The notes: generated from the letters alone by a model not told the origin. 64,000 bases of DNA from Atherix ibis (GCA_958298945.1 OY282607.1:89969270-90033269); one strand, 5' to 3'. Shown: positions 52,481 to 64,000, numbered from the stretch's first letter. Program-made: numbers and translations.

Positions 52481-53849
52481 GAAAAGCCCCTTACATCCGA
52501 TGAAATAATATAAGTTTTCTATTTATTAAGAGTTTAAATACAAATTTCTCTAGACTTATTGTTACAAAGATTATCGCATACTTTTAGCTTGCAATGTACA
52601 CGTAGTCTGGCTATAATCTTAACTGCCGCATAATTTATAGAAAATTACTTTCATTTAATTGATGATGCCCATAGACGGGAGTTGGAGTCATGATTGTTGT
52701 ACTCCCATTCGTAACATACTCGTATGCATATCCACATGAGTGCTTCGATGAGTAGAGCTCAGCTCCAAGCGAAATTGAAACTTGACAACAGAAGCCAACG
52801 ACATTGACCCGGATTGCTTATCCAAGATTTAACTATTACCGTTCGGGTCAAATGATGGGTTGCGACTACTCATTTTACAGGAAAGTTCGTGTTAATTCTA
52901 TTGTATAATAAATAAAGATTACTGGTTCCCGATGAAAAAATCTATTCAAATAAATTTTCAATATTACGAAGAGAACAAAATCATAACATGACAGTAGGTG
53001 CCATCAGTTTAAGTCATCATAGAGTAACGACAATGCCCAGACTCTATGGATAAATTATCAAATTTGCAAAACTCCAAAGTTATTCAGATAAATATCAGCA
53101 AACTAAAGTGTTAACCGTCATCTGAATGAATAAGTTAACACCATTTTGAATGTTTACTATCAAATATGTATTTATATTGTTCAAATAAATAAATTAATCA
53201 TAATCGAAAACCGTCAAATGGGAAAATTGCGAAAATACTCGTGTGTCTTATGTCGGTATTTATAATAAAATATAATTTTTATAAATGCTTAAAATTAATG
53301 AATCTTCAACAACTTTTTATTATGCAAACATCTGATGACCAACAACTAACTAACCAACCAGGTGGATTGGCAATTAAAAAACATTGAAATCGAAACTTGG
53401 ATTACTAAATCTTTTCAATATTGCACTTTCGTTTACAAAAATAAACAATTTTTTTTTGCAATTGCTAATATATATATATTTATTAAGTTATAGTATTTTC
53501 TAATTCGCAAATATAGTAAACTGAACATTTGTTAAGTTAGTTAATATTAACAAAATTATGTAAATAAACTAATAAATTTATAAATAATTTTTTGATAATA
53601 TTTTTAAAGAGTTTCAAATCAGTTTTGATGAAACAAGAAAATATACCAAAAAATTAATTCAATTTCATTCTATCCTCTCTCTCCTCTCAGTCTTCTCTTG
53701 ACCTCATAAAAATAGCTAAACATTTTTTTCTATTCCGATTTTATGAAATTTTTCGTTGATTTTTTACAATTAAATTTTTAACAATTTGCAAACTATTGTA
53801 AAATAACTAAATTTAAAATTCATAAAAACTACAAATTAAATTCAAACGC
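52481..53849. other. Intergenic DNA, no gene recognised
   Basis: No coding or transposon signal was recognised on either strand. Confidence 0.45.
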
Positions 53850-54375
53850 CTTTTCTGATTGTTTTTCAATTTTTCTTATGTAAAAAAACAATTTTTTGTG
53901 GCCATAGCATTCAGAATTGATAGTTACCGTGTGGCTTGGGGTACTGTTTCGTTGAAACCACATGATGTCCCGATTAAAATCTTTAACGTCAAGCCAGAAA
54001 AAAATCTATATTTTTTTTATATATCGCACAGAATTGACGGTAACTGTCTCTACTTCTTTATTTTCAAACCTAAATACACATCTCGCAGATAAAATGGCTT
54101 TCTATAGATAATTGTGGATTTTCGGAGCCCCATATAAAAATTTTTGGTTTACTAACGTGCCCACTGGGCAAATAATTGGCCTCACCCATCGCTGAAGAAA
54201 ATTTTGCGCCAAACATGGCCGCAGCAAAATCAAAACTTTTGTAGAAAATTTCTAAAATTTTAATGTAGTTCATAAAGTTAAATGGCAAATTTTAAACTAA
54301 GCAACATTTAGCTTAATGAGCTTATTTATTTAATAACTGTACCAAATTACAGGAGGGTACTTTCCGAAACGCAAA
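53850..54375 (-). mobile_element. Tc1/maT-type relic H
   Basis: On minus from 54288: FDFAAAMFGAKFSSAMGEAN then PSGHVSKPKIFIWGSENPQL, the region around and after the first catalytic Asp (FSDEAHFSLGGYVNKQNCRIWGSENPQ) with local frame slips. The C-terminal boxes are decayed. Confidence 0.72.
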
Positions 54376-55225
54376 ACTGATTAATCTGTATTAGCTAAAA
54401 TCTGTAATAATAAAAAGTTTAAAAAAAATCAAGACTTACAAATTATAATTTTTTTTTTCAAGACTTAAATTTGAAAATTCAAGACTTAAAGAAGTTACTG
54501 TCCCTATATAAGCGACTAATAACTCTGTATTAGCTAAAATCGGTAACAATAGAAAATTTAAAAAAATCAAGACTTAAAAATTATAATTTTTTTTTCAAGA
54601 CTTAAATTTGAAAAACCAAGCCTTAAAAAGTATAATTTTTCTTTTCAAGACTTAAATTTAAAAAAATCAAGACCTAAAAAAGTTATCGTCCCTATATAAA
54701 AGCCTGATAACTCCGTATTTGCTAAAATCTGTAATAATGAAAAATTTAAAAAAATCAAGGCTTACAAATTATAATTTTTTTTTCAAGACTTAAATTTAAA
54801 AAAATCAAGACCTAAAAAAGTTATCGTCCCTATATAAGGGACTAATAACTCTGTATTAGCTAAAATCTGTAATAATGAAAAATTTAAAAAAATCAAGGCT
54901 TACAAATTATAATATTTTTTTCAAGACTTAAATTTGAAAAAATCAAGACTTAAAAATTATAATTTTTCTTTTCAAGACTTAAATTTGAAAAACCAAGACT
55001 TAAAAAAGTTATCGTCCCTATATAAGGGCCTGATAACTCCGTATTTGCTAAAATCTGTAATAATAAAAAATTTAAAAAAATCAAGACTTACAAATTATAA
55101 TTTTTTTTCAAGACTTAAATTTAAAAAAATCAAGACCTAAAAAAGTTATCGTCCCTATATAAGGGACTAATAACCCTGTATTAGCTAAAATCTGTTAGGA
55201 TAAAAAATTTCGAAAAAATCAAGGC
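54376..55225. repeat. Tandem array with alternating long and short units
   Basis: The segment gtatt(a/t)gctaaaatctgt recurs at about 54387, 54517, 54714, 54850, 55040 and 55176, so spacing alternates between roughly 130-136 and 190-197 bp (a higher-order unit of about 326 bp). Within units a short motif aatcaagacttaaa...ttttcaagacttaaattt is itself repeated in inverted and direct forms, and gtccctatataagg occurs at each long/short boundary. Confidence 0.9.
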
Positions 55226-56759
55226 TATTATAAAGAAAAAATTTTCTTTTAATTACAATTTTTAAGTAATATTTTATATTTTTTCCAATAGTTTATCGAA
55301 TTTTTGTCATTTAATTTTATTTGCACAATTTTTACTACCAGACATACAATAAAACTATCATTTATAATGGGGGTGATGTAATCAATTAAAATATTTAAAA
55401 AATTATCAATTTGAAAATAATTCCAATTTATAAAAAAAAAATATGAAAATAATACATAAAAACAACACAAATTGAAGAAAAAAACATTTTTACTATAAAT
55501 ATAAATAAATAAACGAGTATGTAAATATTCGTGAAATTCGATTTCATCTTCTATTGCATTCGATGAGAAATGCAAACCTCTTTTTCGTAATCACAATTTA
55601 CTAAATGCGATAAGGTCGTGATGATGAGCTGCAATGGTGTGTGACATGAACAACCTTTAAGGCTGTTTATGTAATAAAAGTTAAATATAATAATAAAAAC
55701 CAGAAGGTAAATGAAGAAAAATAACAAATAAAAATTATTTTGACAAATAGAAAGAAATATCTTAAGAATGTTCGCACAATAATCTTAAAGGCCCTGGAGG
55801 ATAGTACTTGCTGGTCATATATTATTAGTTATTGTGGTTAATTGTAAACTGTATGATTAATAATAATACAATTATGATTTGATGATATATATTATAGTTA
55901 TTTGATGAAACTCTACTTTAAATACGGGCAGTATACCTGAACTGAAAGCTTAAGAGATCGTGCACCGCTTTATCAGCGACACATTCTTGACACCTCTTCA
56001 TTTATCGGAGATTACCTGTAAGCTACTAAAATTTCACCACCGAACAAATTGGCTTATGAAAAATGACCAGCATCAGATACTTCTTTCTTAAAAAAATCTA
56101 TTGAACTAAATTCGAAGAAAAAAATTTTACAACTATCATCTTTCCATATCGACGACGATGCAAATATTTCAAAATTCAATTTTTTTATTTTTAAATCGTT
56201 TTTTTTTTTTATTATTATTTTTTTTTCTGATTAAATATACAACAATCATTAATTTTAAAAGTATTTATTAATTCTGACATTTAACTAATATTATTTGAGC
56301 GATCAATCAATCTTTGAAGAAATCATTAAATATAAAAATGCGTGACAGCATTTTGCTGATTAACCTTTACCGATGGAAAGTGAATACTCGTATTAGAACA
56401 CGTATAAGCTAAGATTTGGTTTGAGGTTAGGCTCGTATTTGGTTTGAGCTTCCACTAATTACTAAGTCAGAATTTATTTTTAAGCAGAAATAATTGGATT
56501 TTTAACAGTTTTTATTTAAAATTTATATTTTATATGAATTTTTATTAATAATTTATAATATTTTTACTACTCGTAGTTTTAGAAAAATTTAGTTCAAATT
56601 AAAAAAAAATACAAACTTTTTTTAGAAGCAAAGAAAAAAAGTTTAATTTATACTTTGAAGAGTAAAGTTTAATCAAATATACTTTAAATTCCGATTTAAA
56701 TATAGTTTTTTTTAATTTATTATATTTATCAAATTCTGTCATAATGTATTAATTAAATA
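55226..56759. other. Intergenic DNA, no gene recognised
   Basis: A minus-strand ORF of 108 codons (55249-55575) is rich in Phe/Tyr/Ile and predicts a hydrophobic stretch, but residue bias fits AT-rich chance sequence. A (t)n/(ta)n-rich segment lies near 56200. Nothing else was seen. Confidence 0.45.
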
Positions 56760-56911
56760 TTATTAGAATGAATGCCGCAAGATATTCTTCAGGATTCGAT
56801 CCTTAAAAGGTTATTTTTAATGATTTTTTCGAACATTTTGTGCTGTAATTCGGCTATTACTTGATAAATGTTAGTTTTGAAATGCTGTTAAATTTACAAA
56901 TTATCTGTCTA
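56760..56911 (-). mobile_element. Tc1/maT-type relic I, left part
   Basis: Matches the family segment found at 19480-19580 (aggattcgatcc, then cttgataaatgttagttttg) and stops at the mariner TIR at 56912. It resumes at 57805. Confidence 0.65.
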
Positions 56912-57804
56912 CCAGGGGTATAAGCTTAAATCCACTGTTTGGTCATAGACCAAACATTTTTCCTTTGGTAATCATGTCTAGTTTTTTGCCAGAAAAAGAA
57001 CATATGCGGGAAGGTCTGCTTTTCTGCTTCAATTTAAAGAAATCGACTGCCGAATCGCGACGAATGCTTATGGGGGCCTATGGTGACAATGCTTTATTGA
57101 CTAAATTTATTAATTTTAACTTGTGACACAAGAAGCGTGAAAATCGGCCTAAGAAGGTTGAAAAGTGGATATGAAAGGTGGATATATTTCGAGAATTCTA
57201 AACGGAAGAAATCGTGGGTTGATCCCGGCCAACCATCAACATCTTCCCCAAGACCAAATCACTTCGGACGGAAGACGATGCTGTGAGTTTGGTGAGATCA
57301 GCAGGGTATCGTCTACTATGAGATGTTGAAACCTAGTGAAACTGTCAATGCCCACCGCTACCACCAACAAATGATCAAATTGCACCGTGCTCTGCGTTAA
57401 AAAAGGGCGGATTATCAACAAAGACATGACAAGCTGATTTTCATCCACGTCAACGCACTATCGCACACGTCAAATATGGTCCGAAACTACTTGGAGACAC
57501 TCAACTGGAAGGTGCTACCCTACTCGGCTTATTCACCAGACGTGGCCCATTCCGACTACCACCTGTTTTCGTCGATGGGCCACGCGCTCGCTGAGCAACG
57601 CTTCGATTCTTACGAAGACGTCCGAAAATGGCTTGCTGACGTCCGAAAAATGGTTTGCCTTGAAAGAGAAGTAATTTTTTGGAATGGTATACACAAATTG
57701 CCCGAGAGATGGGAAAAATACTTTGAATAAATTTTGTTTTTGCTTCTATAAAAAAAACGTGTTTTTTTGACTAAAAAACAGCGGATTTAAGCTTATAAAC
57801 CTGG
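56912..57804 (+). mobile_element. Mos1-like mariner with internal deletions, 893 bp
   Basis: Starts ccaggggtataagcttaaat and ends with its imperfect inverse (atttaagcttataaacctgg), flanked by TA at 56910-56911 and 57805-57806. It is closely related to the element at 20.1 kb but about 400 bp shorter through at least two internal deletions. It is inserted in a Tc1-type relic. Confidence 0.92.
56973..57730 (+). pseudogene. Deleted mariner transposase
   Basis: Begins MSSFLPEKEHMREGLLFCF. A small deletion follows GDNALL. A larger deletion joins the KVEK region to KWIYFE-type sequence near 57170, removing the linker. A frame-shifted middle part is still readable. From 57476 an open stretch reads MVRNYLETLNWKVLPYSAYS, then a third-Asp box (SPDVAHSDYHLF) and GIHKLPERWEKYFE. 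The second Asp box is damaged (VNALSHTS for HDNAPSHTS). Non-functional. Confidence 0.88.
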
Positions 57805-58330
57805 TAAATATATTTGTTTGCATACACATAGATCTATATAAAAACGTCTAATCGTATGATCTTGGAGACCAATTGACATAAAAAATTTTAGAAATTATTG
57901 AACGCAGATTAAAATCCTTACGTTTAGATAAAAAAAAAACGGTCGGTAATCATACGGCCATAGTCCTCAAAATTGCCGGTAATAATTTCCAGGTTTTAAT
58001 TTTTCAGGAAACAGAAGCCAATGACACCTTTCGACTAAAATACGCTACTTTTTGTGGTTACAATGGCTTATTTACAATCATTTGTGGTTTTTTAGAGCCT
58101 TTTATATAACAATTTTCCTTATAAGCATATCCAAATAGCGAAATATGAGCCTCGTTTCTGAAGTAATTTTTTTTTCGATAAATCAGCAAAATAATTTTAA
58201 CGTATTATTTGATAGCTTAACAGTCCATAATATTAATTAGGAAATTTTTAAACTTAACAATAATTACCTTTACTGATATATTTGCTTCAAAATATGAGGG
58301 CTCTAACTACAAAATTTTACCTTAATGACA
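57805..58330 (-). mobile_element. Tc1/maT-type relic I, right part
   Basis: On plus, gatcttggagaccaattgac at about 57860 (NWPPRS-type segment on minus), caatggcttatttacaatc near 58062, and the tail around 58220-58320. No open frame. Confidence 0.68.
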
Positions 58331-59579
58331 TGTTGTTAATAATCAGGTGGAAAATAAAAACAAATTATTGTTAATATTAACAAACATTTTGGAATATTCC
58401 AAAAAAAATATTTTAAAAAACATTTTGGTAAATCGCCATGATTAATGTTGCATTTCAATAAAACTCCTATAAAACGATAAATTTGGTTAGTAAATAGTAA
58501 AAACAATAAATTTTTAGCAGATAAGACAAGGTCAACTATTTAGTATTTTAGCTATGATTAAGATAATATTTAATCAACAGAAAAAAAAGAACGTTCAATT
58601 TATTCCAAATTTTATTTGAAATTTTCGTTGTATTTTTTGTTGTTGTTGTTAAATATTAAAAACTAATAAGTGAATACATCTTTCGTGCAATTGAATATAA
58701 TTATAAATTTTACAATGAAAAATATTATATACTATATTTTTTTCTGCAATAGTTTCACACGACCAAAGTATTTAGTAACTTCTACTAACTGTAAAAATAT
58801 AATACTAAAAGTTCGTGTGCAAATTGACTAACTACGGTGCTCAACGATCATCGACCTAATCAGCTGAGAAAAATGAAGTCTTGAATACAAACAAAACATG
58901 AAATTAAAGGTCATGAGAGACTCGAATATATCTTGTCTTGTATTTTACGTTAAATCAGAATATAAACATAAAAGATATTTTCTCCAATAGTACAAAGTTT
59001 ATAAATAATTATTTTCAGATTTTGTATACATAGCAAAACTTTAAGAATTAATTCGAAGAAAAAAAAATTGCCAAAATAACACCTAAAAAATTTTGTACAT
59101 TTTTAAACCTAAATAAAATTTATTATATAAGAAACTACAGATTTTATCTAAGAAAAAGTATTCAAATACTTCTGAAAATTTTTTTGTACAATTTTCAAAA
59201 AAATTAGACCAAACAAAAAATTTGGAAAAGTTATGCAAACTGTTTTTACGACTCCAATTAGACTAAAGATTAAAATTATAATTTAAAAATTTCTATAGAT
59301 ATCCTAATTTTATTCTTTTATTTGAACCAAAAATCTAGAAAGAAATCCTCTTTAAAATATTAAATATCCTAAAAATTTTACAGAAAAGCATGAAAAGTGT
59401 TTGGTGGAAAACTGTTTTTTTTAGAAAAAAATTCTAATTAATCGAATGTGTTAAATTTAAATAAATAAAAACCATTATTATTATTTTATAATTTATAATA
59501 AAATTAATAATATTGGGTCAGTAGGGCAGCAAAGAAGCTAGTAGGCGTTTGAATTATACGTCCAATAAGCGAGAGTATA
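58331..59579. other. Intergenic DNA, no gene recognised
   Basis: AT-rich with a short (ttg)n run near 58640. No coding signal was recognised. Confidence 0.45.
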
Positions 59580-59960
59580 AATTTGTAAACAAATGAGGTC
59601 TTTGACATCGACCTAAATATTTATGTGTAGACAAAAACAACACCAATGACCTTGACCGATATAAAAATAAACTATGTCATGAACATTGCATCCTCTGTAA
59701 GCAATCGAGGCAAGGTCGTAATATAATGGTAAAGGACATTGATCGTATTTGTTTATAAATGGGTCAAGGTCATTGACATTATTAACTTAGATATTTCTTA
59801 TTTTTATTAAAAAATGACCGTTTCTGCTTATATATAAGATCAGGACATTGACATAATTTTTTCAGTAAATGATCCGCAGCCTACAATATTATATTTATTT
59901 ATAATGAGCTTGGGGTATTGAACTCATATGCTTACGCTATATTCAAGGTTATTGAGCTCG
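59580..59960. repeat. Degenerate GGTCATTGAC-type repeats
   Basis: Variants of aaggtcattgacat recur at about 59596, 59650 (inverted), 59713, 59733, 59763, 59827, 59909 and 59943, with uneven spacing of 30-80 bp. Exact TCAAGGTCA is present at 59763 and, inverted, near 59652. Confidence 0.55.
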
Positions 59961-60073
59961 TTTGTTTATATTGTATATGATTCCAGTTAAACCTTAACTA
60001 TATATAAGTTAACATCAATGAATTTTTTTCTCGCAAAATATCTCAATTTGAGGACGTAAGTATAAGAACAGTC

Positions 60074-61192
60074 TGATAAGTCAATGATAAATGCAAGAAA
60101 TACAGCTGATAACACTAAAAAAATATTTCTTTTATAACTTGGTGTTTTTAGAAAGGCGTCATGCAAAATCTTTTTAACATGTATTTATTTGTTTAGTTTT
60201 GACAGCCACTTAAAGCAGACAAGATTTGTTTCTTTTTTTTAATATGAAAAAAAGTGAATGTTTTGCGTTAATAAAACACTTTTTTTTAAGGGGAAAAAAA
60301 TTTCTGAAATCAAAATCAAGCTTCAAAAGTATAATTGGGATTCCTCACTATCGTATGGAATGATTTAGAAGTGTTTAACTAAATTCCACAAGTGACGTTA
60401 AGCGCCGAAGACGTCCAATTTACATCACTACCGAAGAAATGATTGATAACATCCATGATATCATTTTAAAAGACCAGCAAAAGAAAGTGAATGTGATAGC
60501 GAACATGGTAAACATCTGAAAAGAATGTGTAGGCAACGTCTTACATGAAATTTTGGGTATGATGCCGCGTTTGCTAACATCTGACCGAAAACGTGTTCTT
60601 GTAACAACTTCAATGGAGTGTTTGGACATTTTTAAGTTGAATCTAAATGATTTTCTGCATCCATTCATAGCTGTAGATGAAACATGGATTCATTATTATA
60701 CATCGGAAACCAAAATCCAGTCAAAACAATGGATTTTTACTAGAAAACGTGCACCAAAGAAAGTCAAAATGGTTCTATAGTCAGGAAATGGGTACCGTTT
60801 TTTGGGATACAGATGGTATAATCTTCATTGACTATATTGAAAAAGAAAAAACGATAACAGGACAATATAATAATGAAATTAAGACAAAACAACCAAAGTT
60901 AGCAAAAAAAAAGTATTTTTCATCATAACAATGCACATTTATCGGTAATTGTTAAAAAACATGAAAAAATAGCTTGTTGGATAGAAATTTGCGTCCAATT
61001 CTGAAGTTATAGTCGAAAGTGAGGACAATTTTAAAGAGTTTGATAAAACGTATTATACAGATAGTATAAAGAAGTTGGAATATTGTTGGACAAAGTGTAT
61101 CAAGCCTGAAGACAGCTATGTTAAAAAATAAATCAGTTTTTGTTGAATAAATTAATTCTTTGTTTCATTTATCACTGACTTATCAGACTGCC
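60074..61192 (+). mobile_element. Irritans-type mariner relic 2
   Basis: Termini cagtctgataagtcaatgat at the left and the inverse of cagtctgataagtcagtgat at the right; no clear TA duplication. The transposase is decayed. The flank beyond 61192 is shared with the copy at 51.4-52.2 kb, so the TIRs do not mark the duplication edge. Confidence 0.82.
60244..61100 (+). pseudogene. Irritans-type mariner transposase pseudogene
   Basis: MKKSECFALIKHFF start near 60244; MPRLLTSDRKRVLVTTSMEC near 60560; HPFIAVDETWIHYYTSETK near 60660 (first Asp, VDETW); KRAPKKVK near 60750, then a one-frame shift; GTVFWDTDGIIFIDYIEKEK near 60795; KTITGQYNN; and HHNNAHLSV near 60925, where HQDNAPAH is expected, so the second Asp is Asn. 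The third Asp region is deleted. Frameshifts and these losses make it dead. Confidence 0.85.
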
Positions 61193-61420
61193 ACCGAATG
61201 GATCGTTAGATCTTAAAACCAAATTTTGCTCCGAACTCAGCAATTTTGCCATTAATCTCCAATCGTAGACTTGTTCGAATGCTGTTTTAGAAAACTAATG
61301 TTGTTTGTTTTTTTATTAAATTAACAAAAATAATTAATTTTAGCAAAAATTCTCTTTTAATTTTTTTTGAAATTTTGTAAAATTTTTAATGAAAATAATT
61401 TTTTTTCAAATATTTTTCTT

Positions 61421-63299
61421 CAAAAAGATTTGTTTTGTTAGATTTTTTCTATTATGATAATAAATTACTCATCTAAATAGCATTTATTTTTTACATTTAA
61501 TAACATTTAAATGTAATTTTTTTATAATAATATTATTTATTCATTTTAGTTTAAATTTACGTTAGAATTGTTAAATTGAAAATTTCCAATTAAAGAGTTA
61601 AAAAAAAAACATTATTCAATTAGAATTATTCTCGTTGACATTGAACTTTTTCAAAGTAATATTAACTTATACACAAATTTTTTTTGAAACCACAACTTTG
61701 AGGAAGTATCTATTGAGCATCTTCGTAATTGTAATCTAAGCTAATTAAAATCAAATCATTTTTTTTCTCACATTCTCCAATATATTTCCATGATTCATAG
61801 AAACTTGCAATTCTTTGTTTGTACAAAAAAGGAAAAATACTACAAGTCATTGTAAAATGTTTTCAAATTTCGCATAGAGAAAAAATGGATTAGGACTTTT
61901 ATAAAAAGGTAATGGTCATTCAAAAAAAAAGAAAAAGAAAACACTTTTAAAAAAGGATTGAAATTTTGAAACAAATCTCTTATATATACGGAAAATGAAG
62001 AAAATTTTTAAAATACCAATAATAATTCGGTATTCAAATAAATGTTTTGTAAGATTTAATTAAATTACAGTTGAAAATCTACAGCCAGAAATGTCTAATT
62101 GCTAATTTCGTGCCACATAATGCCTCTGGCTACATTATCCATTAGGACGCAATCTTCATCACATCATTGACTATTTATCTACTATTCGAAAAATATTTAA
62201 TGTGATTGCGATAAATAACTATCTGAAATTAAGGATTTTTTTCATTGTCAAATCTTACAAACTCAAATTTAAAATTAGAAATTACTACAGGTACTTCTAA
62301 AATTGACAAAATGCCTGACAACATTTTTTTTTTCAATGCCACGTCCCATCTTTTCTGCACAATTTAACATTAACTGATTATGACCACTATGAGCATATCA
62401 GCTTATGAGATAATGAAGATTTTTATTACTTTCCTGATTTTCTTTTTTATATATAATATTTTAACTATGTTCATTAATAATAAATATCTACGAGGTACGT
62501 GATGGAGACTCCAAAAGAGATGTTTCACAAAATTAAAGTTCAAATGGTGCAAGACTGATGAAGCTACTTGAACTGTCAACAATTGCATTCGCCAGTTAAT
62601 TTATACTTGTATTCAACCTTTGTTGATTTAGTGATTATTTTTAATAATAATAATTAATAAGATTTTTTTTTTGCAGATTTCTTAAATTCAGAAATTTTGG
62701 AAAAATCATAAAAATTAATTGATGAAACGTGAGGGATATTTGGAAATTTATTTCACTTTGAACTTTTGCAGCAATTTTTTTGTTTATTAATATTTTGCAG
62801 TGAATTCAAATATTTTCCTTAAAAAAAATTTATTTGTTTGAGGTCTAAATGTGTGTTTTTTCCAGAAATTTACAATGTGTACTTTGTTTTCTTAATTGTT
62901 CATAATTTTTAATATATTTGAATATATTTGTTTTAGGATTGTTTTTGGAGAATTTTTTATTTTGATGTAAAAAATTTTTTTTTAAACTATTTTGGTGGTT
63001 TTTTTATTAATTTTTTAAAGTTTTGATTAAATTTTTTTTTGGATTTCCTAAAATTTTGTTGTTGTTTCTAAACGTGAGATAAATTACTATATTTTTTATT
63101 TGTTTATTCCTTTTAATTTGTAAGATTTAATATTAATATTTCTAAAAGTTCTATATTCATTTAGCTTTTGGATATTTTGATAAAAACCAATCAAAATAAA
63201 ATTAATATTATATTTTATTACTAAAAAAAAATCTAATAAAATATTAGACAATTTGTGTTTAGAAGAGTAAAATTTATTAAAGTACACTTTAAATTAATA
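61421..63299. other. Intergenic DNA, no gene recognised
   Basis: AT-rich with many homopolymer runs; no relic or exon was recognised. Confidence 0.45.
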
Positions 63300-64000
63300 T
63301 TTAAATATACAATAATAATTTTATTTTATTTTTACTGCTTAATAAATTTTACTTTGAGGTAGTTTTTTAAGAACTTTTAGCCAAACCCTTGATGGATGTT
63401 GGTATTTAAACACAGCTAAAATTGAAGTATTATCTACTCAGACAGGATTTTTTGTTCGAAAAAGTCGTCAAAAATTACCTCAAAAGGATTATCTTCTTCA
63501 TTTTTAAATAATTACGGGCCAATAACACCTTTCGACCAAAGTGCACACTAAACAATCATTTTTCGCAGATACGAGGTCTGTTCAAAAAGTATCGTGAATT
63601 TCCGCGGGTTACGTATATTCGATTTTCGATTTTTTTGTGGCGTTATGTTGGTACTAATATCTCTCACTTTTGCCGACAAGTTCGGCCATTTTGAATGTTC
63701 AGTTAATTTTTGACAGCTGCTTTGCTTGCACTTGTTTTGCCTCGTCTTCGATTTTTGCCCATTCCAAAAAATGGAACAAAGAATCTGTATTAAATTTTGT
63801 ATGAAAAACACCGAAAAAAGAGCGCCAAGTTCAAAATTTTACAAAATAAATAATTTTTGAAAAAACACAAAGAACAGACCTCGTACAATAGCTTTTCAAC
63901 AGTCAGATGTGGGTTTTCAGAGCCCAATTTGTAGGCATTTTTTATATTGACGTATCCTTTGAGCAATAAATGGGCCTTGTAACTGAATAAAATTTTGTTC
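63300..64000 (-). mobile_element. Tc1/maT-type relic J (runs off the window)
   Basis: Matches family order: gaggtagttttttaagaac near 63355, ggccaataacacctttcgacc at about 63518, then, after a nested mariner derivative (63572-63883), caatagcttttcaacagtc and tattgacgtatcctttgagc. No open frame. The end lies beyond 64000. Confidence 0.68.
63572..63883 (+). mobile_element. Non-autonomous mariner derivative, 312 bp
   Basis: Termini cgaggtctgttcaaaaagta and, inverted, cgaggtctgttctttgtg, flanked by TA at 63570-63571 and 63884-63885. Removing it restores the family sequence cagatacaatagc of the host relic. Near 63770 the plus strand reads MEQRICIKFCMKNTEKRA, the N-terminus of a mariner transposase, which then ends, so this is an internally deleted copy. 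Confidence 0.88.

Noticed and set aside
55249..55575. 108-codon hydrophobic ORF, possible chemoreceptor fragment
   Set aside because: Composition (Phe, Tyr, Ile, Asn, Lys) is what AT-rich DNA gives by chance, and no receptor motif was seen.

Overview
This window is AT-rich (by eye well over 70 percent A+T) eukaryotic DNA from an insect, most likely a fly. It has spliced genes with GT-AG introns of up to about 8 kb. Relics of mariner/Tc1 transposons and Jockey-, RTE- and LOA/I-type non-LTR retrotransposons are very dense. No tRNA, rRNA, CRISPR or bacterial-type operon was seen. The assignment to Diptera is an inference from the transposon set and the intron style.

Two host genes can be assembled exon by exon, with splice phases that agree throughout. 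The first runs on the + strand from 12196 to 36639. It has nine exons and encodes a 689-residue protein with an N-terminal PH domain and a long, mostly disordered tail that includes a His-rich tract. The second runs on the - strand from 48292 down to 38509. Its eight exons encode 1060 residues of the C-terminal half of the meiotic crossover helicase HFM1/Mer3: the end of the winged-helix region, the Sec63 domain, the following beta-rich domain and a long tail. The RecA helicase domains are not visible upstream in the window. The two genes converge tail to tail, with about 1.9 kb between the stop codons, filled mainly by a decayed tandem repeat.

Region by region: 1-12 kb is repeat-rich intergenic DNA with three Jockey-type relics and several Tc1/maT-type relics. 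12-37 kb is the PH gene; its introns hold a Tc1-like element, a six-unit ~220-bp array rich in AAAATGGCGGC motifs, a nearly intact mariner, a second Jockey relic, an RTE-type relic and many old transposase relics. 38-48 kb is HFM1; its introns hold a 337-bp tandem duplication, Tc1-like relics, a LOA/I-type RNase H relic and another RT relic. 48.3-64 kb has no recognised gene. It holds further Tc1 and mariner relics, an alternating tandem array at 54.4-55.2 kb, and nested mariner insertions.

The most unusual items are: (1) two separate copies of a Jockey-type element in which the same 48 coding bases, for a conserved motif near the end of RT, plus a 4-base junction have been amplified into 52-bp minisatellites of about 16 and 10 units; (2) an HFM1 gene in an apparent fly, although Drosophila is reported to lack it; (3) a full-length 345-codon Mos1-like mariner silenced by only two nonsense codons; (4) perfect fold-back palindromes in two of the RT relics; and (5) one old transposase family present about ten times, always on the - strand, three copies of which carry a nested mariner.
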